Positions 1 to 7,629 of a stretch of 10,608 nt of DNA are shown piece by piece. Below the pieces are notes generated by a model. It was not told the origin of the DNA, made no database searches, and saw only the letters and a program-made list of their open reading frames with translations. Source of the stretch: Candidatus Eiseniibacteriota bacterium (GTDB taxonomy: Bacteria > Arandabacterota > Arandabacteria > Arandabacterales > Arandabacteraceae); contig JAUXGG010000028.1 of assembly GCA_030622265.1 (NCBI GenBank), positions 1 to 10,608 on the forward strand. The letters are read 5' to 3'. Both the position numbers and the translations under genes were made by a program. Every line of letters starts with the position of its first letter. Positions within the stretch are counted from its first letter, which is position 1.

Positions 1-159
1 CAGGATTCCTCCGAATCCCTTGCCTCCCATCAGCGAACCACCACCGCCACCACCACCAAAGACGCCCCCCATGCCCCCACCCTTCCCGCTCTGCAGCAGA
101 ACCACGATGATCAGGCTGATACATATGAGCACATGAATACCAGTAAGAACAGCTAACAT
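1..159 (-). CDS. secG: Protein-export membrane protein SecG, N-terminal part (cut by window edge)
   Basis: This is the first 53 codons of SecG, the small accessory subunit of the SecYEG translocation channel in the inner membrane. The frame starts with ATG at 159 and stays open to base 1. Residues 4-22 form a hydrophobic membrane helix, followed by the SecG signature LLQSGKGGGMGG (residues 21-32), a run of seven glycines (35-41) and SLMGGKGFGG (42-51), which matches the family's conserved cytoplasmic Gly-rich loop. The second helix should lie beyond the window. The start codon is three bases after the tpiA stop. The GGAGGA at 172-177 is rather far upstream (12 bases), so AGG overlapping the tpiA stop may help. 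The tpiA-secG order is common in bacteria, which supports the call. Co-transcription with glycolysis genes is inferred from spacing. Confidence 0.9.
   Translation of the reverse strand, partial: MLAVLTGIHVLICISLIIVVLLQSGKGGGMGGVFGGGGGGGSLMGGKGFGGIL
37..57 (-). repeat. Short GGT trinucleotide run coding for seven glycines in SecG
   Basis: Seven consecutive glycine codons, six GGT and one central GGC, encode SecG residues 35-41. Glycine-rich loops are normal in SecG, but a near-perfect trinucleotide run could change length in frame by slippage. The interrupting GGC would reduce this. No other copy was seen in the window. Confidence 0.6.
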
Positions 160-162
160 CGC

Positions 163-945
163 CTAATCTATTCCTCCGGTTTTGAAAGAAACGAGCTTCA
201 GGAAGCTCGCCGCCTCCAGACTCGCACCACCCACCAGGGCACCGTCTATGTCCGGCTGCCCCATGAGAGCGGTCACGTTTTCTGGCTTAACACTTCCACC
301 ATACTGAATCCGGACCCTTAAAGCAACATCTAGTCCGTACAGATCTATCAGGATATTCCGCATGAACGCGTGCACTTCCTGGGCCTGCTCGGGGGAAGCG
401 GTCTTCCCCGTGCCGATGGCCCACACCGGCTCATAGGCCAACACTACCCGGAGCATGTCTTCGGATGTAAGCCCGTCGAGCGAGCCAAGCACCTGGCCTC
501 TTACGACGTCATTGGTGCGCCCGCCCTCACGGTCCTGGAGCACCTCGCCGACGCATACGATGGGCGAAACCCCCACATCCAGCAGGGCCCTGGCCTTCTT
601 GGAGACCCACTCGTCGGTCTCACGGAAGTAGGACCTCCGCTCCGAATGGCCGACGATGGTGTAATCGCATCCGAGTTCCCTGATCATCGGCGGTGACATC
701 TCACCCGTGAACGCGCCGTTCTTTTCCCAATAGCAATTCTGGGCACCCAGTTTCACGGCACTTCCCTTGAGAACTTCACTCACCGGATACAGGCTGCCGA
801 ACGGAGGGCAGATCAAGATCTCGACATCATCGGACTCATTAAGAGTGCCGTTCTTGATTTCCAGGGCCAGCTTTCTCGCCTCGGCAACGGTCTTGTTCAT
901 CTTCCAGTTGCCGGCAATAAACGGTTTCCTTGCTTCCGGGTTCAA
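163..945 (-). CDS. tpiA: Triosephosphate isomerase
   Basis: This cytoplasmic enzyme interconverts dihydroxyacetone phosphate and glyceraldehyde-3-phosphate, so that both aldolase products enter lower glycolysis. The 260-residue length is normal for a bacterial TIM barrel. All key elements are visible: AGNWKMN with Asn13 and Lys15, the electrophilic His100 in VGHSERR, the catalytic base Glu172 in YEPVWAIGTGK (also the hinge of the mobile loop 6), and the phosphate-binding YGGSVKPEN (215-223) and GGAS (239-242). Translation appears to start at TTG (943-945), because no ATG or GTG precedes the conserved N-terminus in a sensible position and an AGGTGAGG ribosome binding site lies seven bases upstream, inside the end of pgk. 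The start is two bases after the pgk stop, which suggests translational coupling. It is the fifth gene of the glycolytic operon and is followed by secG. Confidence 0.97.
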   Translation of the reverse strand: MNPEARKPFIAGNWKMNKTVAEARKLALEIKNGTLNESDDVEILICPPFGSLYPVSEVLKGSAVKLGAQNCYWEKNGAFTGEMSPPMIRELGCDYTIVGHSERRSYFRETDEWVSKKARALLDVGVSPIVCVGEVLQDREGGRTNDVVRGQVLGSLDGLTSEDMLRVVLAYEPVWAIGTGKTASPEQAQEVHAFMRNILIDLYGLDVALRVRIQYGGSVKPENVTALMGQPDIDGALVGGASLEAASFLKLVSFKTGGID

Positions 946-947
946 GT

Positions 948-2177
948 CTATCCCTCACCTTTCCTGGTGAGCGCCGTAATGCCCGGCAGCTCACGTCCTT
1001 CCACGAACTCCAGCGATGCCCCTCCACCGGTAGAGATATGAGTAACCATACCGGTAACACCGGCCCTGGCAATCGCACTCGCAGTATCCCCACCCCCGAT
1101 AACCGAGATCGCCCCACCCTCGGAAGCCGCGGCAACCGCCCTTGCTATCTCGACGGTGCCGTGTGAGAAGTGGTCTATCTCGAATACGCCCAGCGGTCCG
1201 TTCCAGAAGATGGTGCTCGCACGCCCTATCAGGCTGATGAACCTGACAACGGTCCGCTCACCCACATCCACTATTGAATAGCCCTCCGGTACGGGTTCAT
1301 CATCGGCAACGAAGCCCGTCGCCGCACCCTGCTCAACCCGGTCGGCAATGACCATATCCTCTGGAAGCACCAGGTCGACTCCCTTGCTGCGCGCAAGCTC
1401 CATGATCTCGGCGGCCACACCCACTTTGGATTCCTCGTAAAGAGAACTTCCTATCTGGCGGCCCTGCGCCTTCAGGAAGGTGTTGGCGATGCCGCCACCA
1501 AGCAGAAGGGCGTCCACCCTGTCCAGCAGGTTCTTGAGAACCTCTATCTTGCCGGATATCTTGGCTCCCCCGATTATGGCGATGAAGGGCTTTCGTGGAT
1601 CTGACATGAGTTGTCCGAAAAACTCAAGTTCCTTCTCGATCAGGAAACCCGCCACGGCGGGCTGCAGATAGTGAGTCACTCCCTCCGTCGAGGCATGCGC
1701 CCTATGGGCCGTCCCGAAGGCGTCATTGACAAAGACATCGGCGAGTGAGGCCAGCTGCTCCGAGAATCCGGGATCATTGTCCTTCTCCTCGGCGTGGAAA
1801 CGGGAATTCTCCAGGAGGAGAACCTCTCCGGCCTTGAGCGATGCGGCCATTCCCTTGACCTCTTCGCCCACGCAGTCGGGAGCCAAGGTGACCTTGACTC
1901 CCAGGAGATCCTCGAGCGCGCTCCTCACGGGTTCCAGCGAAAGCCCGGGCACAACCTTGCCCCTGGGCCTTCCCAGGTGGGATATGAGAATGGGGATTCC
2001 CCCGGTGTCAAGAACATGCTTTATGGTGGGAAGCGCCGAGCGAATCCGGAAGTCATCGGTGACCTCTCCATCCTTGCCAAGAGGCACGTTGAAGTCCACC
2101 CGGACCAACACCCTCTTCCCCGAGAGGTCAACATCCCTCAGGGTCATCCTGTTCTCGAAATACCGGGAGCCCGCCAT
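948..2177 (-). CDS. pgk: Phosphoglycerate kinase
   Basis: This cytoplasmic enzyme transfers the acyl phosphate of 1,3-bisphosphoglycerate to ADP, giving 3-phosphoglycerate and ATP. The protein is 409 residues long, typical of the family. The N-terminal substrate domain shows RVDFNVP (26-32), SHLGRPRG (66-73), LLENSRF (121-127) and [13 protein letters not shown] (151-163). The C-terminal nucleotide domain shows GGAKISGKI (203-211), WNGPLGVFE (325-333) and GGGDTA (361-366). The residues after LLEN and AKIS vary slightly from common versions, with no sign of lost function. The start at 2177 has AGAGG nine bases upstream, overlapping the end of gap. A second in-frame ATG at codon 11 (2145-2147) gives [14 protein letters not shown], a more usual N-terminus, so the first ten residues are uncertain. 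It begins five bases after the gap stop and ends two bases before tpiA. Confidence 0.97.
   Translation of the reverse strand: MAGSRYFENRMTLRDVDLSGKRVLVRVDFNVPLGKDGEVTDDFRIRSALPTIKHVLDTGGIPILISHLGRPRGKVVPGLSLEPVRSALEDLLGVKVTLAPDCVGEEVKGMAASLKAGEVLLLENSRFHAEEKDNDPGFSEQLASLADVFVNDAFGTAHRAHASTEGVTHYLQPAVAGFLIEKELEFFGQLMSDPRKPFIAIIGGAKISGKIEVLKNLLDRVDALLLGGGIANTFLKAQGRQIGSSLYEESKVGVAAEIMELARSKGVDLVLPEDMVIADRVEQGAATGFVADDEPVPEGYSIVDVGERTVVRFISLIGRASTIFWNGPLGVFEIDHFSHGTVEIARAVAAASEGGAISVIGGGDTASAIARAGVTGMVTHISTGGGASLEFVEGRELPGITALTRKGEG
953..960 (-). promoter_or_regulatory. Ribosome binding site that sets the tpiA start
   Basis: AGGTGAGG in the last codons of pgk lies seven bases before TTG at 945. 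It supports a TTG start for triosephosphate isomerase. Confidence 0.7.
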
Positions 2178-2182
2178 GTGCT

Positions 2183-3208
<1,026 letters not shown>

Positions 3209-3218
3209 TCAACCAGAC

Positions 3219-4142
3219 TCAGGCTTTGCCTTCACTGCCGAATATCTGGATCTTCTTCTTAACGACTTCCTTGATAGCCTTGCGGGCCTCCCCCACAATT
3301 TTGCGCGGGTCGAACACCTCAGGGCTTTCCATTAGCACCTGCCGCACTCCCCCTGTAAAGGCGAGGCGAAGGTCGGTATCTATGTTAATCTTGGCGATCC
3401 CACGCTCGATTGCCTGCTTGAGCGCTTCCTCGGGAACACCCTTGGCTCCCGGGAGATTGGCGCCGAACCTGGCCGCCCTGTCCAGCACGTCCTTCGGAAC
3501 CGACGAAGCGCCGTGCAGTACGAGCGGGATCGTCACCTTGCCCGCAATCTCGCTCAGCCGGTCAAGCTCGAGCCTGGGCTCCCCCTTGAACTTGTATGCG
3601 CCGTGCGACGTGCCGATAGCCACCGCAAGGGAGTCACAGCCAGTGCGCTCGATGAAGTCGGCTGCCTGGTCGGGGTCGGTCAGCGTGGCTTCACGCTCAT
3701 CCACGCTCACCATGTCCTCGACACCGGCGAGCTTGCCCAGCTCGGCTTCCACCGGAACACCCACGTAGTGGGCGATCCGCACGACCTCCGCTGTCGCCGC
3801 TATGTTCTGCTCATAATCCAGCTTCGAGGCGTCTATCATCAGGGATGTCCAGCCGTGCCTCAGGCACTTGACCGCGATCTCAAGATCCTTGCCGTGGTCA
3901 AGATGGAGAGCCGCCGGGACCCCGTAGTACTCCGATAAGTGCTTCACGGTACCCAGGAGATTGTCGAATCCGGCGTACGTGATGGCGGATTCGGACGTGG
4001 CCACCATGACCGGGGACCTAAGCTCGGATGCCGCCTCGAATATCGCCTGGGATATCTCCATGTTACTAGTGTTGAATGCGCCGACAGCATATCCCTTCTC
4101 CCTCGCGGGAATCAGGATGTCATTTGAAGATACAAGTGCCAT
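3219..4142 (-). CDS. fba: Class II (zinc-dependent) fructose-bisphosphate aldolase
   Basis: This enzyme cleaves fructose-1,6-bisphosphate into glyceraldehyde-3-phosphate and dihydroxyacetone phosphate, and runs in reverse in gluconeogenesis. The 307-residue TIM-barrel protein belongs to class II: LDHG contains the catalytic Asp82 and the zinc ligand His83, Glu134 lies in VEAELG, His180 in GTSHGAYKF, and His210 in VLHGAS. NIDTDLR (253-259) matches the conserved substrate-binding segment. The length and lack of large insertions fit the shorter IIB-like branch. Related tagatose-bisphosphate aldolases share these motifs, but the flanking phosphofructokinase and GAPDH genes strongly favour the glycolytic role. 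The ATG start lies 13 bases after the pfk stop, with AGGTAGGTGAG just upstream. It is the second gene of the operon. Confidence 0.95.
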   Translation of the reverse strand: MALVSSNDILIPAREKGYAVGAFNTSNMEISQAIFEAASELRSPVMVATSESAITYAGFDNLLGTVKHLSEYYGVPAALHLDHGKDLEIAVKCLRHGWTSLMIDASKLDYEQNIAATAEVVRIAHYVGVPVEAELGKLAGVEDMVSVDEREATLTDPDQAADFIERTGCDSLAVAIGTSHGAYKFKGEPRLELDRLSEIAGKVTIPLVLHGASSVPKDVLDRAARFGANLPGAKGVPEEALKQAIERGIAKINIDTDLRLAFTGGVRQVLMESPEVFDPRKIVGEARKAIKEVVKKKIQIFGSEGKA

Positions 4143-4155
4143 TGCTCACCTACCT

Positions 4156-5196
4156 CTATCCGAAGAATATGGAAGCCAGGTCATACAGGTCCATGTCTAC
4201 CCGTTTAATCTCAAGGGCCTCTTCCATGTCCACGGCAATGATCTTGTTGCCCCTCAGGGCAACCATCTTGCCGAACTCACCTTCCTCAACCAGCTCGCAG
4301 GCCTTTATGCCAAAACGGGTCGCAAGAACCCGGTCGAACGCCGTCGGCGTGCCGCCGCGCTGCACGTAACCCAGGACCGAGACCCTGGTCTCAAAACCGG
4401 TCTGCCTCTCGATTTCCTTACCCAGGATATTGCCGATGCCACCGAGTCTCACATGACCGAAGTCATCGACCTCGACATCCTGTGTGATTATGCTGCCGTC
4501 AATATCACCCTCATGCTGGAACTTCGCGCCCTCGGCCACTACCACGATGCTGAAGCTCTTGCCCCTCGCATGCCTCTTCTTCACCAGGGCACAGACTTCT
4601 GTAACCTGGAAGGGCTGCTCGGGAATCAGGATGACATCGGCACCGCCGGCGATCCCGGCGTGGACGGCGATCCAGCCCGCGTGCCTCCCCATGACCTCCA
4701 CTACCATCACCCTGTGATGGGACTCGGCCGTGGTGTGAAGCCTGTCGATGGCCTCGGTCGCGATATTGACCGCGGTGTCGAAGCCGAAGGTGTAGTCGGT
4801 CCCTCCGAGGTCATTGTCTATGGTCTTGGGCACCCCGACACACGGCATGCCGAGCTTACAGAGCCCGTTTGCCACACCCAGCGTGTCTTCCCCACCGATT
4901 GCAACGGTCGCAGCTATACCCATCTCTTTGGCGTTGGCAACAATGATTTCAGCCGCTCCCTCTTCCTTGAACGGGTTTGTGCGGCTGGTGCCCAGGATTG
5001 TCCCGCCCTTGGGAAGAATGCCCGAGACACTCTCGAGGGTCAGTTCTTCAATGTTCTTGTTGACAAACCCGGCCCATCCGTTCTTGATGCCGAAAACCTC
5101 CCATTCATAGTGAATCTTCGATTTGCTGACAACAGCGCGGATGACGGCATTAAGTCCGGGGCAGTCTCCTCCACCCGTAAGGACACCTATCCTCAT
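4156..5196 (-). CDS. pfkA: 6-phosphofructokinase, group III type; ATP or pyrophosphate donor unresolved
   Basis: This cytoplasmic enzyme phosphorylates fructose-6-phosphate to fructose-1,6-bisphosphate, the committed step of glycolysis. The 346-residue protein shows the PFKA-family motifs in order: GGGDCPGLN (8-16), GGEDT (101-105), PKTIDND (123-129) with the catalytic base Asp127, MGRHAGW (169-175), the fructose-6-phosphate residues IPEQPF (191-196), and LGYVQRGGTP (275-284) with Arg280. By length and sequence it resembles the actinobacterial group III enzymes. The residues that match Escherichia coli Gly104 and Gly124 are Asp104 and Lys124, the pair typical of pyrophosphate-dependent enzymes. 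Group III contains both donor types, so the donor stays open. A pyrophosphate enzyme would be reversible and could also serve gluconeogenesis. The ATG start follows AAGGAGG by seven bases. It is the first gene of the operon, downstream of a clear promoter. Confidence 0.95.
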   Translation of the reverse strand: MRIGVLTGGGDCPGLNAVIRAVVSKSKIHYEWEVFGIKNGWAGFVNKNIEELTLESVSGILPKGGTILGTSRTNPFKEEGAAEIIVANAKEMGIAATVAIGGEDTLGVANGLCKLGMPCVGVPKTIDNDLGGTDYTFGFDTAVNIATEAIDRLHTTAESHHRVMVVEVMGRHAGWIAVHAGIAGGADVILIPEQPFQVTEVCALVKKRHARGKSFSIVVVAEGAKFQHEGDIDGSIITQDVEVDDFGHVRLGGIGNILGKEIERQTGFETRVSVLGYVQRGGTPTAFDRVLATRFGIKACELVEEGEFGKMVALRGNKIIAVDMEEALEIKRVDMDLYDLASIFFG

Positions 5197-5203
5197 AGCT
5201 CCC

Positions 5204-5210
5204 CCTCCTT
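5204..5210 (-). promoter_or_regulatory. Strong ribosome binding site of pfk
   Basis: AAGGAGG lies seven bases before the ATG of the phosphofructokinase gene and is followed by more purines (GGGAG). As the first gene of the operon it cannot rely on translational coupling, which fits a near-perfect Shine-Dalgarno sequence. Confidence 0.85.
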
Positions 5211-5250
5211 ATTGAAATCAGAAGAATGCGGAAATACTAATATCTCTAAG

Positions 5251-5280
5251 AATCTAATTGAGCAACTTCTTACCTGTCAA
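5251..5280 (-). promoter_or_regulatory. Predicted sigma-70-type promoter of the glycolytic operon
   Basis: On the minus strand a perfect -35 hexamer TTGACA (5275-5280) is followed by an 18-base spacer and the -10 hexamer TAGATT (5251-5256; four of six match TATAAT). Transcription would start near 5244, leaving a leader of about 48 bases that is AT-rich, unlike the surrounding GC-rich coding DNA. A weaker alternative, TTGCTC with TATTAG 17 bases further on, overlaps it. The site lies between a terminator and the first glycolytic gene, exactly where a promoter is needed. I saw no convincing operator repeat around it. Confidence 0.75.
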
Positions 5281-5288
5281 GGGATTTG

Positions 5289-5310
5289 AAAAAACGCCGA
5301 TCCAGGCGTC
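5289..5310 (-). terminator. Intrinsic terminator of the fab-rnc operon
   Basis: On the minus strand ACGCC (5305-5309), a six-base loop TGGATC and GGCGT (5294-5298) form a GC-rich hairpin, extendable by a G-T pair, followed at once by six T residues (5289-5294). The 5' arm begins inside the TGA stop codon of rnc, so the terminator follows that gene without any spacer. The stem is only five to six pairs, so some read-through into the glycolytic genes is possible. Confidence 0.8.
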
Positions 5311-6067
5311 ATGTTGTCTCGCTCGACAGGTTGAGGAGGGCCTGGCCGGCGGCCACCTGCTCCGCCTCCTTGCGGCTGCGGCCGGACCCGAAACCGTAGG
5401 TTTCTCCCTTTATCCGCACGACCACGTGGAAAATCTTGCGATGCTCGGGTCCCACCCGCTTGACGATTCGATAATCGGGCTGGAGCTTGAAGCTCGCCTG
5501 GCAAACTTCCTGGAGCCGGCTCTTATAGTCGGACAGGAGCTCCTCGGGTACCGAGTCGCCGACAGGCTCGACAATCCGCTTTATCACGAACTCCGATACC
5601 CTGTCGTAGCCCTGGTCCAGGTAAATCGCGCCAATGACGGCCTCGAGGGCGTCGGCGCTCAGGGTCGTAAGGGCTCGCTCATCCTCGCGCAGCTCCTCAC
5701 GAGCATAGATCAGCAGGTCCAGGATGCCAAGATTGATACCGATCCGCCCGAGAGAGTTCTTGTTGACTATCCTCGACCTGGCCTTGGTCAACTCACCCTC
5801 ATTGGCCTCGGCCATGGACCGGAAGAGATGGTCGCTCGCGATCACGCCGAGGACCGAGTCTCCAAGGAACTCGAGTCTCTCATTGGAGACGTCGTTCCCG
5901 TCGGGTTCCAGGCAGGACCTGTGGGTCAGCGCCCGTTTGAGGATCATGGCATCCTTGAACCATATCCCGAACTTCGCGCCGAACGCGCTGCGGAGACGGC
6001 GGGCTTCGGTATCGCCCTTTCCTCCGCTCAGCCCTAAGATGATACGTTGAAGCCAAGTAGGTACCAA
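5309..6067 (-). CDS. rnc: Ribonuclease III
   Basis: RNase III cleaves double-stranded RNA, processing the precursors of 16S and 23S rRNA and some mRNAs. The protein is 252 residues long. The nuclease domain carries the signature NERLEFLGDS (62-71) with metal ligands Glu63, Glu66 and Asp70, and the second acidic pair Asp139 and Glu142 in ADALEAVIGAIYLD. A double-stranded-RNA-binding domain follows (about 178-248) and ends with GSGRSRKEAEQVAA. The frame has no ATG or GTG upstream: an in-frame TAA lies within the end of fabF, and TTG (6065-6067) is the first possible start. The AAGGAG before it is 13 bases away, longer than ideal, so the exact start is less sure than the identity. It follows fabF by ten bases. 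Linkage of rnc to fab genes is known in many bacteria. A terminator overlaps its stop codon, so it is the last gene of this operon. Confidence 0.96.
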   Translation of the reverse strand: MVPTWLQRIILGLSGGKGDTEARRLRSAFGAKFGIWFKDAMILKRALTHRSCLEPDGNDVSNERLEFLGDSVLGVIASDHLFRSMAEANEGELTKARSRIVNKNSLGRIGINLGILDLLIYAREELREDERALTTLSADALEAVIGAIYLDQGYDRVSEFVIKRIVEPVGDSVPEELLSDYKSRLQEVCQASFKLQPDYRIVKRVGPEHRKIFHVVVRIKGETYGFGSGRSRKEAEQVAAGQALLNLSSETT

Positions 6068-6077
6068 ACCTGAGCCA

Positions 6078-7328
6078 TCACTCCTTGAAAGCCTTTACGA
6101 TGATCGACACATTGTGTCCGCCGAAACCAAAGGAATTACTTAGAACCGTGTCGACCTCCAGATCTCTCGCGCTGCCCGGTACATAATCGAGGTCGCAATC
6201 CGGATCGGGGACCTCGTGGTTCACCGTGGGATGGATCTTGCCGTCCCTGATCGACAGGACCGCTGCCTCCAACTCCAGTGCACCTCCGGCCCCGAGCAGA
6301 TGGCCGATCATCGACTTGGTCGAGTTGATCGGCACCTTGTAGGCATACTCGCCGAACACCGTCTTGATCGCCGCGGTCTCCAGCCGGTCATTGTGAGGGG
6401 TCGAAGTGCCGTGTGCGCTTATGAAGGACACCTCTTCGGGAGCAAGCCCGGCATCTTCAAGCGCCGCGCCCATCGCTCTCGCCGCGCCCTCGCCCCCCGG
6501 AGCGGGAGCCGTCATATGATATGCATCCGCGGTAGCCCCGGAGCCGACGACCTCGGCGTAGATACGCGCACCCCGCCTCCGGGCATGCTCGAGAGTCTCG
6601 AAGACTATCACCCCCGCCCCCTCGCCAAGCACAAAGCCGTCCCGGTCCTTGTCAAACGGCCGGCTTGACTTCGAGGGTTCGTCATTCCTGGTCGAGAGGG
6701 CCTTCATCGAGGCGAACCCCCCGACTGTCATCGGGGTGATCGCCGATTCGGCCCCGCCTGAGACCATCACGTCGGCCTTTCCCATCTGCATCATGTGAAA
6801 CGTCTCACCGATCGCATGTGAACCCGACGCACAGGCAGAGACCACGCCGAAGTTCGGACCCTTGAGATTGAGACGCATCGATATCAGGCCCGGCGCCATG
6901 TCGATGATCATCATCGGGACAAAATACGGGCTGATCCGCGATGGTCCCCGGTTTATCAGCCTGGAATGCTGTGCCTCGAGGGTGGCGATCCCACCGACGC
7001 CCGATCCGACCAGGGTTCCCATCCTGGCGGGGTCCTCTTTCTCCACGTCGAGGGCCGCGTCCTTGGCCGCCATCTCGGCTGCCGCCACGGCAAACTGGAC
7101 ATACCTGTCCATCTTCCTGGCCTCGACCCGCTCGAAATAGTTCTCCGGGTCGAAGTCCCTGATCTCGGCCGCGATCCTGACAGCGAAGTCCGTGGCGTCG
7201 AAGCCGGTGATCATATCGACGCCATTCTTCCCCGCCAGGCAGTTCTTCCAGAAGTCCTCGGTCGTCAGCCCTATGGGCGAGATCGTTCCCATGCCGGTAA
7301 TTACCACTCTTTTCTTGTTCATGAGCAT
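6078..7328 (-). CDS. fabF: 3-oxoacyl-[acyl-carrier-protein] synthase II
   Basis: FabF condenses malonyl-ACP with a growing acyl-ACP and releases CO2, which elongates the chain by two carbons in type II fatty-acid synthesis. The 416-residue protein has the thiolase fold with the Cys-His-His triad of elongating ketosynthases: Cys166 in VSACASGSHAIG, His306 in SAHGTSTPHND and His343 in STKSMIGHLLGAGG, with the conserved Lys338. The end GFGGHNVSIIVKAF is also typical. FabB would show the same triad, but the sequence and the position next to acpP favour FabF. Two in-frame ATGs exist. The second (7320-7322) gives MNKKRVVITGMG, the common family start, and has GGA ten bases upstream, so it may be the real one. 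The gene lies 33 bases after acpP, the largest gap in this operon. Confidence 0.96.
   Translation of the reverse strand: MLMNKKRVVITGMGTISPIGLTTEDFWKNCLAGKNGVDMITGFDATDFAVRIAAEIRDFDPENYFERVEARKMDRYVQFAVAAAEMAAKDAALDVEKEDPARMGTLVGSGVGGIATLEAQHSRLINRGPSRISPYFVPMMIIDMAPGLISMRLNLKGPNFGVVSACASGSHAIGETFHMMQMGKADVMVSGGAESAITPMTVGGFASMKALSTRNDEPSKSSRPFDKDRDGFVLGEGAGVIVFETLEHARRRGARIYAEVVGSGATADAYHMTAPAPGGEGAARAMGAALEDAGLAPEEVSFISAHGTSTPHNDRLETAAIKTVFGEYAYKVPINSTKSMIGHLLGAGGALELEAAVLSIRDGKIHPTVNHEVPDPDCDLDYVPGSARDLEVDTVLSNSFGFGGHNVSIIVKAFKE
6081..6086 (-). promoter_or_regulatory. Probable ribosome binding site of rnc, inside the fabF end
   Basis: AAGGAG forms the last two sense codons of fabF. It is 13 bases before the TTG assigned to rnc and only two bases before an out-of-frame ATG. 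The spacing is poor for both, which leaves the rnc start less certain. Confidence 0.45.
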
Positions 7329-7336
7329 AAATTCCG

Positions 7337-7349
7337 TCTGATATTCAGA
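7337..7349 (-). other. Small inverted repeat between acpP and fabF
   Basis: TCTGA-ATA-TCAGA is a perfect five-base inverted repeat with a three-base loop. It lies in the 33-base gap between acpP and fabF and has no T-tract, so it is not an intrinsic terminator. A weak hairpin here could affect mRNA processing or fabF translation, but a repeat this short may occur by chance. Confidence 0.3.
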
Positions 7350-7361
7350 GTCTGTCCGCCC

Positions 7362-7607
7362 CTAGGCCTTATCGGCCATCTTCTTCTCTATATAGTCAAT
7401 GGCGTCCTTGACCGTCTGTATCTTCTCCGCCTCTTCATCCTCTATCTCGACACCGAAAGCCTCTTCGAGCTCCATCATCAGCTCGACCGTGCTCAGGGAA
7501 TCGGCCCCCAGATCGTTCCTGAAGGAAGCCTCAGGCGTGATCTTCTCCTCACTGGTACCGAGCTTGTCCATGATGATCTCTTTTACCTTGGATGCAACTT
7601 CTGACAT
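7362..7607 (-). CDS. acpP: Acyl carrier protein
   Basis: AcpP carries growing acyl chains as thioesters on a phosphopantetheine arm and is the shared substrate of all the enzymes encoded around it. The 81-residue acidic protein has the usual four-helix layout and the modification motif [13 protein letters not shown], in which Ser37 of DSL receives the cofactor. Acidic residues after it ([16 protein letters not shown]) form the helix II-III surface recognised by partner enzymes. The ATG start has AGGAGG ten bases upstream, a strong site that fits the high expression expected of ACP. It lies 22 bases after fabG and 33 bases before fabF. Its place between fabG and fabF identifies it as the primary fatty-acid ACP rather than a polyketide or specialised carrier. 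Confidence 0.97.
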   Translation of the reverse strand: MSEVASKVKEIIMDKLGTSEEKITPEASFRNDLGADSLSTVELMMELEEAFGVEIEDEEAEKIQTVKDAIDYIEKKMADKA

Positions 7608-7617
7608 ACGCTCTCAA

Positions 7618-7623
7618 CCTCCT
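7618..7623 (-). promoter_or_regulatory. Ribosome binding site of acpP
   Basis: A perfect AGGAGG lies ten bases before the acpP ATG, between the fabG stop and the acpP start. It probably lets acpP be translated more strongly than its neighbours. Confidence 0.8.
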
Positions 7624-7629
7624 CTTGAT

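Noticed and set aside
839..1135. A 98-codon minus-strand frame overlapping pgk and tpiA in another frame
   Set aside because: It overlaps two real genes on the same strand and has Arg/Pro/Leu-rich composition with no recognised motif.
3961..5289. A 442-codon open frame on the plus strand opposite pfk and part of fba
   Set aside because: It lies antisense to two genes with full catalytic motifs, resembles no family I know, and has no ribosome binding site that stands out. Long antisense frames are common in GC-rich DNA because of codon bias.
5258..6037. A 259-codon open frame on the plus strand opposite rnc
   Set aside because: It begins inside the predicted promoter region of the opposite strand and mirrors rnc codons. 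No motif was recognised.
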